DNA of 64,000 nucleotides from Telopea speciosissima (lineage: Eukaryota; Streptophyta; Magnoliopsida; Proteales; Proteaceae), in the NCBI RefSeq assembly GCF_018873765.1, contig NC_057919.1, positions 21,058,698 through 21,122,697 of the forward strand, written 5' to 3'. The notes beneath the pieces were generated by a model, which did no database searches, was not told the DNA's origin, and saw only the letters and a program-made list of their open reading frames with translations. This document shows positions 9,250-19,687 of this stretch, piece after piece. Every line of letters starts with the position of its first letter. Positions within the stretch are counted from its first letter, which is position 1. A program made the position numbers and the translations under genes.

Positions 9250-11982
9250 ATGGTGCATACGAGGTCAGGGCAGCATGGTTCTACTTCCCGTACGGAGGAG
9301 CCGCAACCCGTTGTGCCGACGAGACGATCACCGCCCCCCGAAGCCTCTCGACAGGGGATAAACAGAAGACCCCCTAGGACAGGTGGTGCGCAGCCCATCA
9401 CGGGCACCATTCCACCTCCGGAGAGCGGGAATGGAGGAGGTGCGCTAACCATGGCCGCGGCTAGCCGGGTACAGGCCAAGCCAAGTTTGGACGGGAATGT
9501 CCTACCTGCATCGCCACCCTTGCCGGAGAGTTTGGACCCAGAAGCCCCGACAAATAATCGACAGGTTATGGATTTGCAGCTGCAGATGCTCCACACCAAC
9601 GAGATGCTGCGCGCCTTCATGAACCAGATGGCCCGAGGCGGGCTGATGGGTCAGCCGCCGGCCGCGCTCCCTCCAGCTCCGGCCCGCGCTGAAAGAAGCT
9701 TGCAGCAAAATGGTGGCCGGCGTAGGGCCGAGCCGAGTCGGGCTGCGTCCTCGCACCCGTCTCGTCAGAAGACTCCACCTCCGCGCCCCAGTAGAGGCGC
9801 TCGACGGGGTGAACAAGAACATCGCCAAAGCCCGCGAACAGGGCAGGAAATTGAACCAGCCGGCTCTGTAGCAAGGAGGTCGGTATTTTCTGGACGGATC
9901 GGAGAGGACGAACCGCCGAGGATATTCCGAGAACAAAGGAAAGACCCGGTTGAAGGGCGCGCGCCGAGACACGGACAAGGATCGCGTCATACTCCCCGGC
10001 GTCAGAGCTCACCTCCCCGAGAAGAACAACAGGGGAGCCCTCGAGGGTCCAACTTCCAAGAAGAAAAAAGAACAAGGAAGGATGGTGAGGACCGAGCTGA
10101 CCAGAATGGCCGACTACAGCTGGACGACCGACCATATCAACCCCGGGCCGAGGAGCCGGTTGGCCGAGCACCTGAAACCGAGCTGGAGAAGCGGCTACGA
10201 GATTTGGCCGAGCAAGTGGAGGGGTTGAAGAAACAAGCGACCCCGGATGCCTACTCTTTGGTCGGACGTCACCCTTATCCTCCCGAGATCATGACCGCGC
10301 CGCTACCACACGGTTTCAAACCTCCCCCGTTCGACAGGTATGACGGGACGACCGACCCGACAGATCACATCAACTACTTTAATGCGATGATGACCATGTA
10401 CGGGGGAACCGAGATCGTTTCTTGCAGAGCCTTCCCTGCATCCCTCAAGGGCGCGGCGACCTCATGGTTTTCCTGGTTGCCGCCGAATTCCATAAAAAGC
10501 TTCGCTCAACTCTGTCGAGCCTTTGTTACGCGCTTCCAGAGTAGTATGAAACATAAGAAGACCACGGTCAACCTCCTCAGCGTGAAGCAAAGGCCCGACG
10601 AGTCGATCCGAGCATTCGTCTCCCGCTTCAACAAGGAATCCTTAGATATCAAGGATTTGGATGAGGCCACGGCCCATACGGCTATGAGCAACGGATTGGC
10701 CGACATGGACCTTATCAAGGACTTGGCCCGGAAGCCGACAAGAAACCTGGTCGAGCTCTTGGAGAGGTGCAACGAGTTCGTAAATATGGCCGAGGTCCTT
10801 CAAGCCCGGAAGGGCAACGAAGGTCGTACCGACAAGAAAAGGCCGACAACAGACCACCGAAGAGAAGACAAAAGGCCAAGGACGGATCGTCGAGCTGACA
10901 GGTCGGATCGAGCTCGGAGCCCCGACTACACGCCATTGAATGCATCTCGCAAGGAGATCCTGATGCAAATACAAGATGGGGGGTACATCCGCCGACCCCG
11001 ACCGATGCAAGCGGGGTCATCTCAGAATCCCAACAAATATTGCCAATTCCACAAGGACATCGGTCACGACACCGAAGATTGTTATCAGCTGAAAAGAGAA
11101 ATCGAAGAGCTGATAAAAGCAGGCCACTTGAAGCAATATGTCAAAGGAGGCCGAGAAGATCGTGGAGGTCGGCGGCCTGATGACCGAGATCAAAGAAGAG
11201 CCGAGCCTAAGGCCGAAAACAGGCGAGTTGAAAGAGATGATGACAAGGTCCGAGCCGAGAAGAAGGAGGACAGATCCGGGCCGAGCAATGACAAGGGAGC
11301 CCCCATATACACCATCCTCGGAGGGCCCGGGCAAGAGAGTACTCGAAAGGCTAAGGCAAACGCTCGCTTCATCGGAGTAGCCGAGATGCCCGCCAAGAAA
11401 CTCAGGCCGGCGGTGACGACCTCCTTCACGGAAGCCGACCTCGAAGGTATAAGTTTACCTCATGACGATGCTTTAGTGGTGCAGGTAGAAATTGCGAACC
11501 AGACCGTACACCGTGTATTAATCGACACCGGCGCATCCGTGGACCTTATGTCACCGGAAGCGCATCGACAATTTGGCTTCGGTGACGAAGCGCTTAAGCC
11601 TGAAGGAACCTCGCTTCACGGGTTCTCGGGAGCGGCCGCGACCATCAAGGGCTCGATCGATCTACTAGTCACAATTGGGCAAGCTCCATGCCAGGCGACG
11701 ATCCAAGTCAAATTCATGGTGGTACGGTCGGTAGTGGCTTTCAACACCATACTCGGCCGTCCTTCATTGACCGCCCTCCAAGCCATCATCTCCCCGACTC
11801 ACTTGAAGATGAAGTTCCCCACCGAGAACGGTGTCGGCGAGGTCCGAGGCGACCAAAAGAAGGCACGAGAGTGCTACGCTACTTTCGTCAAGCAAAATAA
11901 GGGTAATGTTCGAGGAATGGCCATGTGCGTCGTACATCTCCCCGAAGATCAGCGGGATGAGCTTATCGAGAGACGAGGGTGA
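9250..11982 (+). CDS. Gag and aspartic protease of the Tat element
   Basis: Starts at the first good ATG after the primer site (MVHTRSGQHG) and runs 910 codons to TGA. Residues to about 350 are disordered, rich in Pro, Arg and Gln. The retrotransposon gag core starts near residue 357 (FKPPPFDRYDGTTDP) and includes SWFSWLP and LLSVKQRPDESIRAFVSRF. A zinc-knuckle-like motif CxFHxxxGHxTxxC is near residue 598. The retropepsin active site IDTGAS is near residue 759, followed by ILGRPSL. Gag packages the RNA and the protease matures the polyprotein. Pol continues in the same frame after the TGA, so that stop may be a secondary mutation in one long gag-pol frame. Confidence 0.9.
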   Translation: MVHTRSGQHGSTSRTEEPQPVVPTRRSPPPEASRQGINRRPPRTGGAQPITGTIPPPESGNGGGALTMAAASRVQAKPSLDGNVLPASPPLPESLDPEAPTNNRQVMDLQLQMLHTNEMLRAFMNQMARGGLMGQPPAALPPAPARAERSLQQNGGRRRAEPSRAASSHPSRQKTPPPRPSRGARRGEQEHRQSPRTGQEIEPAGSVARRSVFSGRIGEDEPPRIFREQRKDPVEGRAPRHGQGSRHTPRRQSSPPREEQQGSPRGSNFQEEKRTRKDGEDRADQNGRLQLDDRPYQPRAEEPVGRAPETELEKRLRDLAEQVEGLKKQATPDAYSLVGRHPYPPEIMTAPLPHGFKPPPFDRYDGTTDPTDHINYFNAMMTMYGGTEIVSCRAFPASLKGAATSWFSWLPPNSIKSFAQLCRAFVTRFQSSMKHKKTTVNLLSVKQRPDESIRAFVSRFNKESLDIKDLDEATAHTAMSNGLADMDLIKDLARKPTRNLVELLERCNEFVNMAEVLQARKGNEGRTDKKRPTTDHRREDKRPRTDRRADRSDRARSPDYTPLNASRKEILMQIQDGGYIRRPRPMQAGSSQNPNKYCQFHKDIGHDTEDCYQLKREIEELIKAGHLKQYVKGGREDRGGRRPDDRDQRRAEPKAENRRVERDDDKVRAEKKEDRSGPSNDKGAPIYTILGGPGQESTRKAKANARFIGVAEMPAKKLRPAVTTSFTEADLEGISLPHDDALVVQVEIANQTVHRVLIDTGASVDLMSPEAHRQFGFGDEALKPEGTSLHGFSGAAATIKGSIDLLVTIGQAPCQATIQVKFMVVRSVVAFNTILGRPSLTALQAIISPTHLKMKFPTENGVGEVRGDQKKARECYATFVKQNKGNVRGMAMCVVHLPEDQRDELIERRG

Positions 11983-11985
11983 CCC

Positions 11986-14900
11986 GTGGAAGACCTGACC
12001 CCACTTCATCTCAGCGAAGATGACCCAGCCAAGGTGGTCCAGCTCGGATCACTACTAAGTGAAGATCAAAGGAGGCGGCTCGGAGTTTTCTTAAAAATGA
12101 ACGCCGATGTCTTCTCCTGGTCGGCCGCGGACATGTCGGGCATACCCAGACATATAGCTGAGCACCGACTTCATGTGGATCCGGGTCGAAAACCAATCCG
12201 ACAGAAAAGAAGGAACTACGCACTTGATCGATAAACTGCAATCAAAGAAGAGGTGGAGAAGCTTCGCCGATCAGGATTCATCCGAGAAGAGAAATTCCCG
12301 ACCTGGTTGGCTAATGTCGTCATGGTCCCTAAACCGAACGGAAAGTGGAGAATGTGCGTCGACTACACCGACCTCAACAAGGCCTGCCCAAAAGATGAGT
12401 ACCCCCTACCTCGGATCGACCTCTTGATCGACGCCACGGTAGGTCACGAGATGCTGAGTTTCATGGACGCGTACTCCGGCTACAACCAAATCATGATGCA
12501 TGAGGAGGACGAGTCGTACACGGCCTTCCGAACTGACCAAGAGAATTTCTGCTACAAGGTTATGCCATTCGGATTGAAGAACGCCGGAGCGACATACCAG
12601 CGCCTCGTGAACTGTATATTCCACAAGCAGATCGAAAAGAACATGGAAGTCTACGTGGACGACATGTTGGTGAAAAGTTTGAAGGCCGAACACCACTTGG
12701 CTGACCTGGAAGAAGCGTTCGGTGTATTGAGGAAGAACCAGATGAAGCTGAATCCAGCCAAGTGTGCATTCGGCGTAACCTCGGGAAAGTTCCTCGGCTT
12801 CATGGTCTCTATCAGAGGCATCGAAGCCAATCCGGCAAAAATCAGAGCCATCCAAGAGATGAGTCCTCCAAGGACGATCCGAGAAGTACAAAGGCTAAAC
12901 GGACGTGTGGCGGCGTTGGCGCGATTCATGTCGAGATCGGGCGACAAGTGCCTACCGTTCTTTAAGGCCCTAAAGAATATCCGGAACCCAAAAGATTTTA
13001 TCTGGTCATCCGAATGCCAAGAAGCTTTTGAAGAGCTGAAGAAATATTTGGAGAACCCGCCTCTTCTCAGCCGACCTGAACCAAAAGAGGAGCTTCAAGT
13101 CTACTTAGCCGCCACTCCCGTAGCGGTCAGTGCGGTGCTGGTCAGGGAAGAGAGTCAAACTCAAAGGCCGATATACTATATCAGCCACGTTCTTGTTGAT
13201 GCCGAGACAAGGTACTCCGGGTTCGAGAAAGTAGCATTCGCTCTAATCACAGCTGCAACGAAACTAAGGCCGTACTTCCAAGCTCACCCGATCGTGGTAC
13301 TGACCGACCAGCCACTCAAAAAGATATTACACAAACCCGACGTTTCGGGACGGCTGATTTCCTGGGCAGGTGAGCTAAGTGAATACGACATAAGCTATCG
13401 ACCGAGGACGGCGATAAAAGGACAAGCCCTGGCCGACTTCATCGCCGAATGCACGGGGCCCGAGCATGAGGTTGGAGAAGAAAAGACAGTCGAGGAGGTC
13501 GGGGCTACGGCCGACTCGATTTGGACCATGAATGTTGACGGCTCAAGCAATTCCGGAGGAAGCGGGGCTGGCCTAATACTTGTAAGCCCCGAAGGCTTTC
13601 TGGTCCAATATGCCCTAAGGTTCAAGTTTCCCGCCTCAAACAATGAGGTTGAGTATGAAGCCCTTCTAGCTGGACTTCGAGTCAGCAAAGCTATGGGCAT
13701 AAAACGGTTGAAGGTGCAAGGAGACTCCCAACTCGTGGTCAACCAGGTCAGCGGAGACTACGAGGCAAAAGACGAAAGGATGATAGCATACCTGGGTCGA
13801 GCCCTAGATCTGATCTCCGAGCTCGAACACTTTGAGATGACTCGAATACCGAGAAAAGAAAATGCCGCGGCGGACTCCTTATCTAGGTTGGCCGAGGCCG
13901 ACCTCCAATATTTGAGCCGGTTGGTATACATAGAAATATTGGAGAAGCCATCCTTACAAGAAGAAAGCATAAAGCACATTGAAGAGGATGGGCTGACCTG
14001 GTTGGACCCCATTGTCAACTACTTGGAGAATGATCTGCTCCCGGGGAACCGAGACGAAGCAAGGAAGGTCAAGATCCGATCCTCCAAGTACGCGATGATC
14101 GACGGAGTACTCTACAAAAGGGCAATCTCTGCCCCTCTTCTCCGATGTTTGGGACCGAAGGGGGCCGAGTATGCATTAGCCGAGGTGCATGAGGGAATAT
14201 GCGGGAGTCACATGGGCGGCCGAGCTCTTGCATACAAGATACTTCGGCAAGGATTCTATTGGCCAAGAATGCAAGAAGAGGCCATGAAATACGTGAAGAC
14301 ATGTGAGAAGTGCCAACTGTTCGCGCCAATCCCAAGCCGACCAGCAACAAAATTAACCTCAATGCTGAGCCCAATCCCATTCGCTATGTGGGGAATGGAC
14401 ATTCTCGGAGATTTCACCCCGACATCGGGAAACAGAAAATACGTAGTAGTGGCGATCGATTACTTCACCAAGTGGGTCGAGGCCGAGCCCCTTGCCACCA
14501 TCACTGAGAAGAACATGGAAAAATTTTTCCGAGATAAGGTCATCTACCGGCTCGGGCTACCGAAAGTTCTCATCACTGATAATGGCGCGCAATTCAATAA
14601 CCCGACCTTCCGAGAATTCTACGAGCACTTCCACATTGACTTCCGACCCATCTCGGTAGCTCACCCACAAGCAAACGGACAAGTAGAAGTGTCCAACCGA
14701 ACATTACTTGCCGGCATTAAGAGGAGGTTGGATGAGGCCAAGGGGAGATGGGTGGAAGAACTCCCAAGCGTCCTATGGGCATATCGGACGACTGTAAGAA
14801 CTCCAACCGGGGAGAGCCCATTTCGCCTCGCTTATGGGACCGAAGCCCTCGCACCGGTTGAAGTTATGGCTTCATCATACCGAGTGCTCAACTTTGATGA

Positions 14901-15231
14901 GAAGACCTATGAAGATGGGCTGAGAGCCAATCTGGACTTCCTCGATGAAGGCCGAGAGAATGCCCTACTCCGAAACGCGGCGTACCAACAGAAGACGGCA
15001 AGCTACTATGATTCAAGAGTCAAAGAGCGGCATTTTCGTCAAGGGGAACTTGTTCTCAGAAAACTCAGCGCATCCCAGCCGAGGCAACAAGGAAAATTAG
15101 CACCAAATTGGGAAGGCCCGTACATAGTCTCCAAGCAAATTCGCCCTGGCACATATCGCTTGCAGACTCCGGGGGGCAAGAAGGTACCGAGACCTTGGAA
15201 CTCGGAAAATTTGAAAAAGTTTTTTCAATAA
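11986..15231 (+). pseudogene. Pol: reverse transcriptase, RNase H and integrase, one internal stop
   Basis: In frame with gag after the TGA at 11980. A TAA at 12232-12234 interrupts it at the N-terminal edge of the reverse transcriptase; after that the frame is open for over 990 codons. Reverse transcriptase shows LPRIDLLID, FMDAYSGYNQ, MPFGLKNAGATYQR and the catalytic YVDDML (near 12652). RNase H begins near 13528 with MNVDGSS and keeps GDSQLVV. Integrase has an HHCC zinc region (near 14190-14315), the catalytic Asp residues in GMDILGDF and ITDNGAQF, and the Glu in GQVEVSN. The C-terminus ends with a chromodomain-free GPYIV...TYRL module. All catalytic residues that I can place are intact; only the stop codons disable it. 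Confidence 0.9.
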
Positions 15232-15309
15232 TTGAACATGCTTGTATTCGGTTTCAGTTCCGACATTTGATTCAATAAAGTCTTTTCTCCAACACTCAAC
15301 GTATTGGCA

Positions 15310-15760
15310 AGCTCCCAAGTCGAAATCGTAAGACCGGTCCTCATAGACCAGGCCGACATCAAAGACCGACCCTCATAGGTCGGCAGCCAAGTCATAAGAC
15401 CGGTCCTCATAGACCAGGCCGACATCAAAGACCGACCCTCATAGGTCGGCAGCCAAGTCATAAGACCGGTCCTCATAGACCAGGCCGACATCAAAGACCG
15501 ACCCTCATAGGTCGGCAGCCAAGTCATAGGACCGGTCCTCATAGACCAGGCCGACATCAAAGACCGACCCTCATAGGTCGGCAGCCAAGTCATAAGACCG
15601 GTCCTCATAGACCAGGCCGACATCAAAGACCGACCCTCATAGGTCGGCAGCCAAGTCATAAGACCGGTCCTCATAGACCAGGCCGACATCAAAAATCGAC
15701 CCTCATAGGTCGGCAGCCGAGTCGTAAGACCTGTCCACATAGACATGGCCGACCTCTCAA
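15310..15760 (+). repeat. 66-bp tandem repeat array between pol and the antisense gene
   Basis: Units start at 15331, 15397, 15463, 15529, 15595, 15661 and a partial unit at 15727. The period is exactly 66 bp. Each unit contains two hairpins with the same loop: GGTC-CTCATA-GACC and CCGACC-CTCATA-GGTCGG. The long minus-strand open frame across the array is a by-product of the period being a multiple of three. Confidence 0.9.
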
Positions 15761-16110
15761 GGGCCGACATCCCTGTTTGGCCGAGCCTAACGAAGTACAA
15801 AACCACGCTAAGGCATTAGGCTCGGCCAAGAAGGATATTCGGCCACGCGTCCGCTTATATGATAGCCTCTCCAATCGGACTGAAGGGAAAGGCGAATTAA
15901 CCAACCAAAGCGAAGATCGCATTGACCTCGGGCGTGCATGGCCGAAACCGCCGACAACGTTGGGTATGGATAGAAAAGAGACGAGTTCCTAAGCTCGGTT
16001 AGTGAAACGACTCGGCAGCTTGGCCACAAATGAAACAGAATACGCAAGGAAAAGAATACTGAGGGCGCCGAGTTCAAATACTTAGACAAATTCTGACAAA
16101 AATAAGTTGT

Positions 16111-16116
16111 TTTATT
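16111..16116 (-). terminator. poly(A) signal of the antisense gene
   Basis: AATAAA on the minus strand, about 86 bases downstream of the antisense gene's TAA stop (16202-16204). A T-run on the same strand at 16176-16200 lies between them. Confidence 0.5.
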
Positions 16117-16201
16117 CATTGTAAGCCGACTGATCGGCACGGTTACAAAAGAGGCAGCTCGGCCCCACACCCACAAAAAAAAAAAAAAAAAAAAAAAAAA
16201 T

Positions 16202-18508
16202 TTACATCTCCGTCTCCTCGGCATGGGACTTGGAGGCGCCCTCGGAGGCGTCCACGATATTGGGCTCGGCAGCAGGGTCTTGAGGTCCAGCTCCCAGAGG
16301 GAGGACGTCGGCTGGAGCAGGTGCCTCCAGGGGCTGAGCTTGGGTGACCTCGGCTCCCTCCTCATCTCCCATCTCCCCTGCAAAAGTGGTCGCGTCATCG
16401 TCAAAGCGGGAGAGATTGAGATCAGGATACGCTGCCTTGATCTCGGCCAAAAGCTCAGCTCGGCCTGCTTCAAAACCTTCGGCGAAGGGAGACTTCCTGA
16501 TCTCATGGCATATATCGGCGTACTCCTCCGATTGGAGATAGTCGCTGATCGCCGCGCTCCGAGCCGTGGCCAGATCTTCCTTGGCCTTCTCCTTCACCTC
16601 GGCGAGCCGAGCCTGCAGAGCCCGGACCTTCTCTCTCTGCCTGGCCACCTCGGCCTGAGAGCTCTCCACTTCGGCCTCAGCAGCGGTGAGCTTCTCTTGG
16701 GTCTCCCGACGCCTCTGAACAGCATCCTGGGCGTCCTGATAAGCCTTCTTGCACTGGACGTCCAAGGAATAGTTCTCGGTCAGGAGCCGCTCGAAGTGGA
16801 GCATGGTCTCCACGGCTTTGGCGAACCCCTACAAAAAAGCATGAGAACAAAAAATCAGGATAAACTACACATATCAGATCATAGGCAAGAGCCGACAAGG
16901 AAACTTACCATATTGAAGTCTTGAAATAGGGTGGAGAGGAGCTCAGGGTCGGACAGCGCCTCGAGCTTCTCCTTGTCGGCTGGGAGCCGGCCTGCATCCA
17001 GCCATTCTTTGGCGTGAGCGGCCGACGTCAAGGCCGAGTCCCCAGGGAAGAGGCGCCAGGTCGGCCTCACAGGGACGTTGTTGGCCGAAGCCCTCCCCAG
17101 GACGTATCGAGAGATGTTGGTGGGAGAGGCCACGGGCGGAAGGCCGCCACTCGTCAGGTTTACCGAGAGCTTTTGGCGTTTGATGTCTCTCGGCGGGCTC
17201 CTCTCGCCTTTTCGGCCTTTCCCCTTCCTCGGAGACCCGGCTTGACCCGTGTTCTTCTCGGCCTCCAGACCGACCACAGCGTCCGATGGTCCCGGCATCA
17301 CCCCCTTTCCCTTGGAGGCCTTGGAAGACTCACCCCGGGGTCTCTTCTCGGCATTCTTCTTCTTTCTATCCGCGATAATCTCGGCCCTCAGCCGAGCTGT
17401 GTCCATTGGGGGAATGTGGCCGACCACTGCAAGAGAAACCGAAAACATAGGAAACGAGTCAGAAAAGGAAAAGAAAACTAAGTTAAGTAAAGGGGTCGGC
17501 TCGGATAACTGAGATAAGCTCGGCAAGGGTTCCTACCAGGGGTCATATGCCAACTCTGAAGAAACCCCTCGTCCTGAAGCTGGAGAACATCGAAGGGCGG
17601 ACGCTGGGGGATCAGGTCGAGCGAGGTCATCTCGTTCTCGGTCAGGGGTAGTACTCTATTTACATAGTTCAGATTCATCTCCTTCCACTCGGTTCGGAGA
17701 TGGCTATTGGGAATGGAAGCGAAGAAAAAATGGGGCTTCCAGTACTTGTTGAAGGTCGGCGTGCCGACCAGAAACTTGTGACCGCCTAGAGCCGCACTCT
17801 TCCCTGATCGGCGGCAGAAATAATACCACCCCTTCTCGGGAGACTTCTTCAGGAAGAAGAGCCGAGAGAAAAGCGCCACGCTCGCACCTCGGCCCATCTC
17901 GCAGAACAGGCGTAGAAGCCATACACGGCCAGCCAAGAGTTCAGCACCACGACCAGAGATGTGGAAGTGGTCCAAGATCTGGTCCACCAGCTAAGAACGG
18001 GGAGCCGAAACGCATACTTGAAGGGCGTCTCGTACAGAGCCACCTCACCGGGCCTGATGAAGCAGGCCATCTCCCCGGGATTAGGAACTCGGAGCTGAAT
18101 GTCCTCGGGGATGGCGTAGGTCGTCCTCAGATAGTCGAGGTTGGCCTCCGTGATTGTGCTCGGAACGGTGCCAACACTGCCTTCCTCGGGCTCAGGGGAG
18201 TCGGTGGACGAGCTTACCGAGCCAACCCCCATCTCGGACGAATCTCCCTCGCTTGATCCCTCATCGGATGAGGACGACCCGGAGTTCTCGGCCCGGTCTG
18301 CGGCTATGGATTGGGCCGCGTGGTCAAACTCCATGGGTAACGGGGGCTCGGCCACCTCGGCCTGACGAAGCTCCACTACATCGGGCTCGTCTGAGGTCGA
18401 GCCCAACAGGTCTATGGTGGGAGAGCGGACGGGGAGTTCTCGGCTCAGACTCGCGCCCTCTGCCGCCCTGGCGAGCAGTTCGCCCATAGGACTACTACCA
18501 ACTGACAT
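16202..18508 (-). pseudogene. antisense gene of the Tat element (putative plant transposon protein), frame-disrupted
   Basis: Runs opposite to gag-pol. I take the start as the ATG at 18508 (MSVGSSPMGELLA); the open frame extends upstream only through non-ATG codons. Exon 1 (18508-17537) encodes a Ser/Glu-rich region, then a block with VPNPGEMACFIRPGEVALYE and NSWLAVYGFY that resembles the putative gypsy-type transposon protein family. Intron 1 is 17536-17427 (phase 1), exon 2 17426-16909 (Lys/Arg-rich), intron 2 16908-16829 (phase 0), exon 3 16828-16202 (a long coiled coil with repeated Ala/Glu/Arg, ending HAEETEM). Both introns have GT-AG ends and join in frame. Between about 17990 and 17890 the frame changes, so small indels have probably broken exon 1. 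Function of such antisense genes is not established. Confidence 0.7.
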
Positions 18509-18700
18509 ACTGGGCGGAGAAGACTTACTGGTTGAAGAAGAGTTGAGCGGGAACGAAACGACGGCCGAGTCGATCACGAACGAAGCTTCAACCGAGTCGA
18601 TCACGAGCAGGCAAACGACGAGATCTACCGAGTTGACGGTTCCAAACTTGCCGAGAAGTCGATAACTTAGAGCAGTGAAGAATGAATAGTTAGGAGTCGC

Positions 18701-18710
18701 CTATTTATAA
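18701..18710 (-). promoter_or_regulatory. TATA box of the antisense gene
   Basis: TTATAAATAG on the minus strand, about 195 bases upstream of the proposed ATG at 18508. It lies inside the element, outside the LTR, giving the antisense gene its own promoter. Confidence 0.6.
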
Positions 18711-18949
18711 TCTTGGGGTTTCACTGATCCAACGGCCGACCAGAGCTCAGCATGATCCAATGGCCCAGATCGAAGGACGTTTCGAATTCCCGAGCCCGCC
18801 ATAATGACTCTGCTGACGTGGCACGGACACCCAACCGTCAGATCGTGCAACGTCAAATCCGCAGCAATAAATAATCTCGGCCCAACCGCAAGAATCTTCC
18901 CGACAAGCGCCCAGGAAATTTCACTCATCAACGCCGAGCCGACACCTGA

Positions 18950-18965
18950 TGAGTGGGGGGGCCTG
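18950..18965 (+). other. polypurine tract of the Tat element
   Basis: TGAGTGGGGGGGCCTG immediately before the 3' LTR start at 18966. A G-rich tract at this position is where plus-strand DNA synthesis begins. Confidence 0.75.
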
Positions 18966-19682
18966 TGATGAGGCATAAAACACCCCACCTATCAGAGGCT
19001 GCCATGTGGCCGACCAGACCTCAGTCCGAGAACCGAGTTGGGCCGAGCAGGAAATTGGGCCGACCCCATATCCGATAAGTCACCTGACAAAGCCTGGTTT
19101 GAGCGAGCTGGCCGGTAGCGGAGGCCGAGATTATACGGGTCAGCCATAGACTCCTAGCCGACCTCATGGCCGAGATCGACCTCCTCCCGGGCCGACCTCC
19201 ATTGCCGACCCCACGGGCCGACCTCGTAGGCCGAGCCCTCCTCCATGGAGGCTCTCATAGCACCCCACCGGGGATCTCCGGGCCACGTCAGCACATCCCG
19301 AGAATCACGGGATAAGGACCGAGCCACGATCCCAGCGCAACACGGAATCACACTCTACATGGACTCTTACCTTAATAAGAGTCCGACCCCGAAAATAACT
19401 CTCCACTCCGCTCTACGCGAGAGAACCTTCCGAAAGAAGGACTCCTACCATACTAGGACTCTCCCAGCCGTCTCATCTCCTCCTTACTCTATAAATACCC
19501 AGGTATGGAGCTCTATTCGACATCTTGCTTTTTACTACGCAGTTACGCTGTCGCGTTGAAGACTTGACTTGAGCATCGAAGAGTCCTAGGCCGGAGCCAC
19601 ACCGGCCCTCCTGCGCTCATTGCTTGGTTTTTGCAGGTTCATCCACGGGCGAACCAACTACCGGAGGTTTTCATACGCAACA
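18966..19682 (+). repeat. 3' LTR of the Tat element
   Basis: 717 bp, aligned to the 5' LTR without gaps and with 12 substitutions by eye. Followed directly by the target duplicate GGTGT at 19683-19687. Confidence 0.93.
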
Positions 19683-19687
19683 GGTGT

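Larger units (their letters stand above)
8463..19682 (+). mobile_element. Ty3/gypsy LTR retrotransposon, Tat-type, near-complete
   Basis: An 11,220-bp element with identical-length LTRs (717 bp), TG...CA ends and a 5-bp target duplication GGTGT (8458-8462 and 19683-19687). It has, in order, a primer-binding site, gag-protease, reverse transcriptase, RNase H, integrase, a 66-bp tandem repeat array, a spliced antisense gene and a G-rich polypurine tract. Integrase after RNase H places it in Ty3/gypsy. A long gag, an antisense gene and tandem repeats between pol and the 3' LTR fit the plant Tat lineage. I count 12 substitutions and no indels between the LTRs (about 1.7%), so the insertion is fairly recent. 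The uninterrupted target site survives at about 35412-35425. Confidence 0.93.

Noticed and set aside
9207..11429. Numerous minus-strand open frames across gag
   Set aside because: Shadows of the GC-rich gag frame, with no motifs; the plus-strand frame has clear gag and protease domains.
15310..15760. CRISPR-like array
   Set aside because: The 66-bp units are head-to-tail tandem repeats without unique spacers, in a plant retrotransposon.
15225..15806. 193-codon minus-strand frame with 22-residue repeats
   Set aside because: The 66-bp period is divisible by three, so any stop-free unit yields a repeated frame. It is non-coding repeat DNA.
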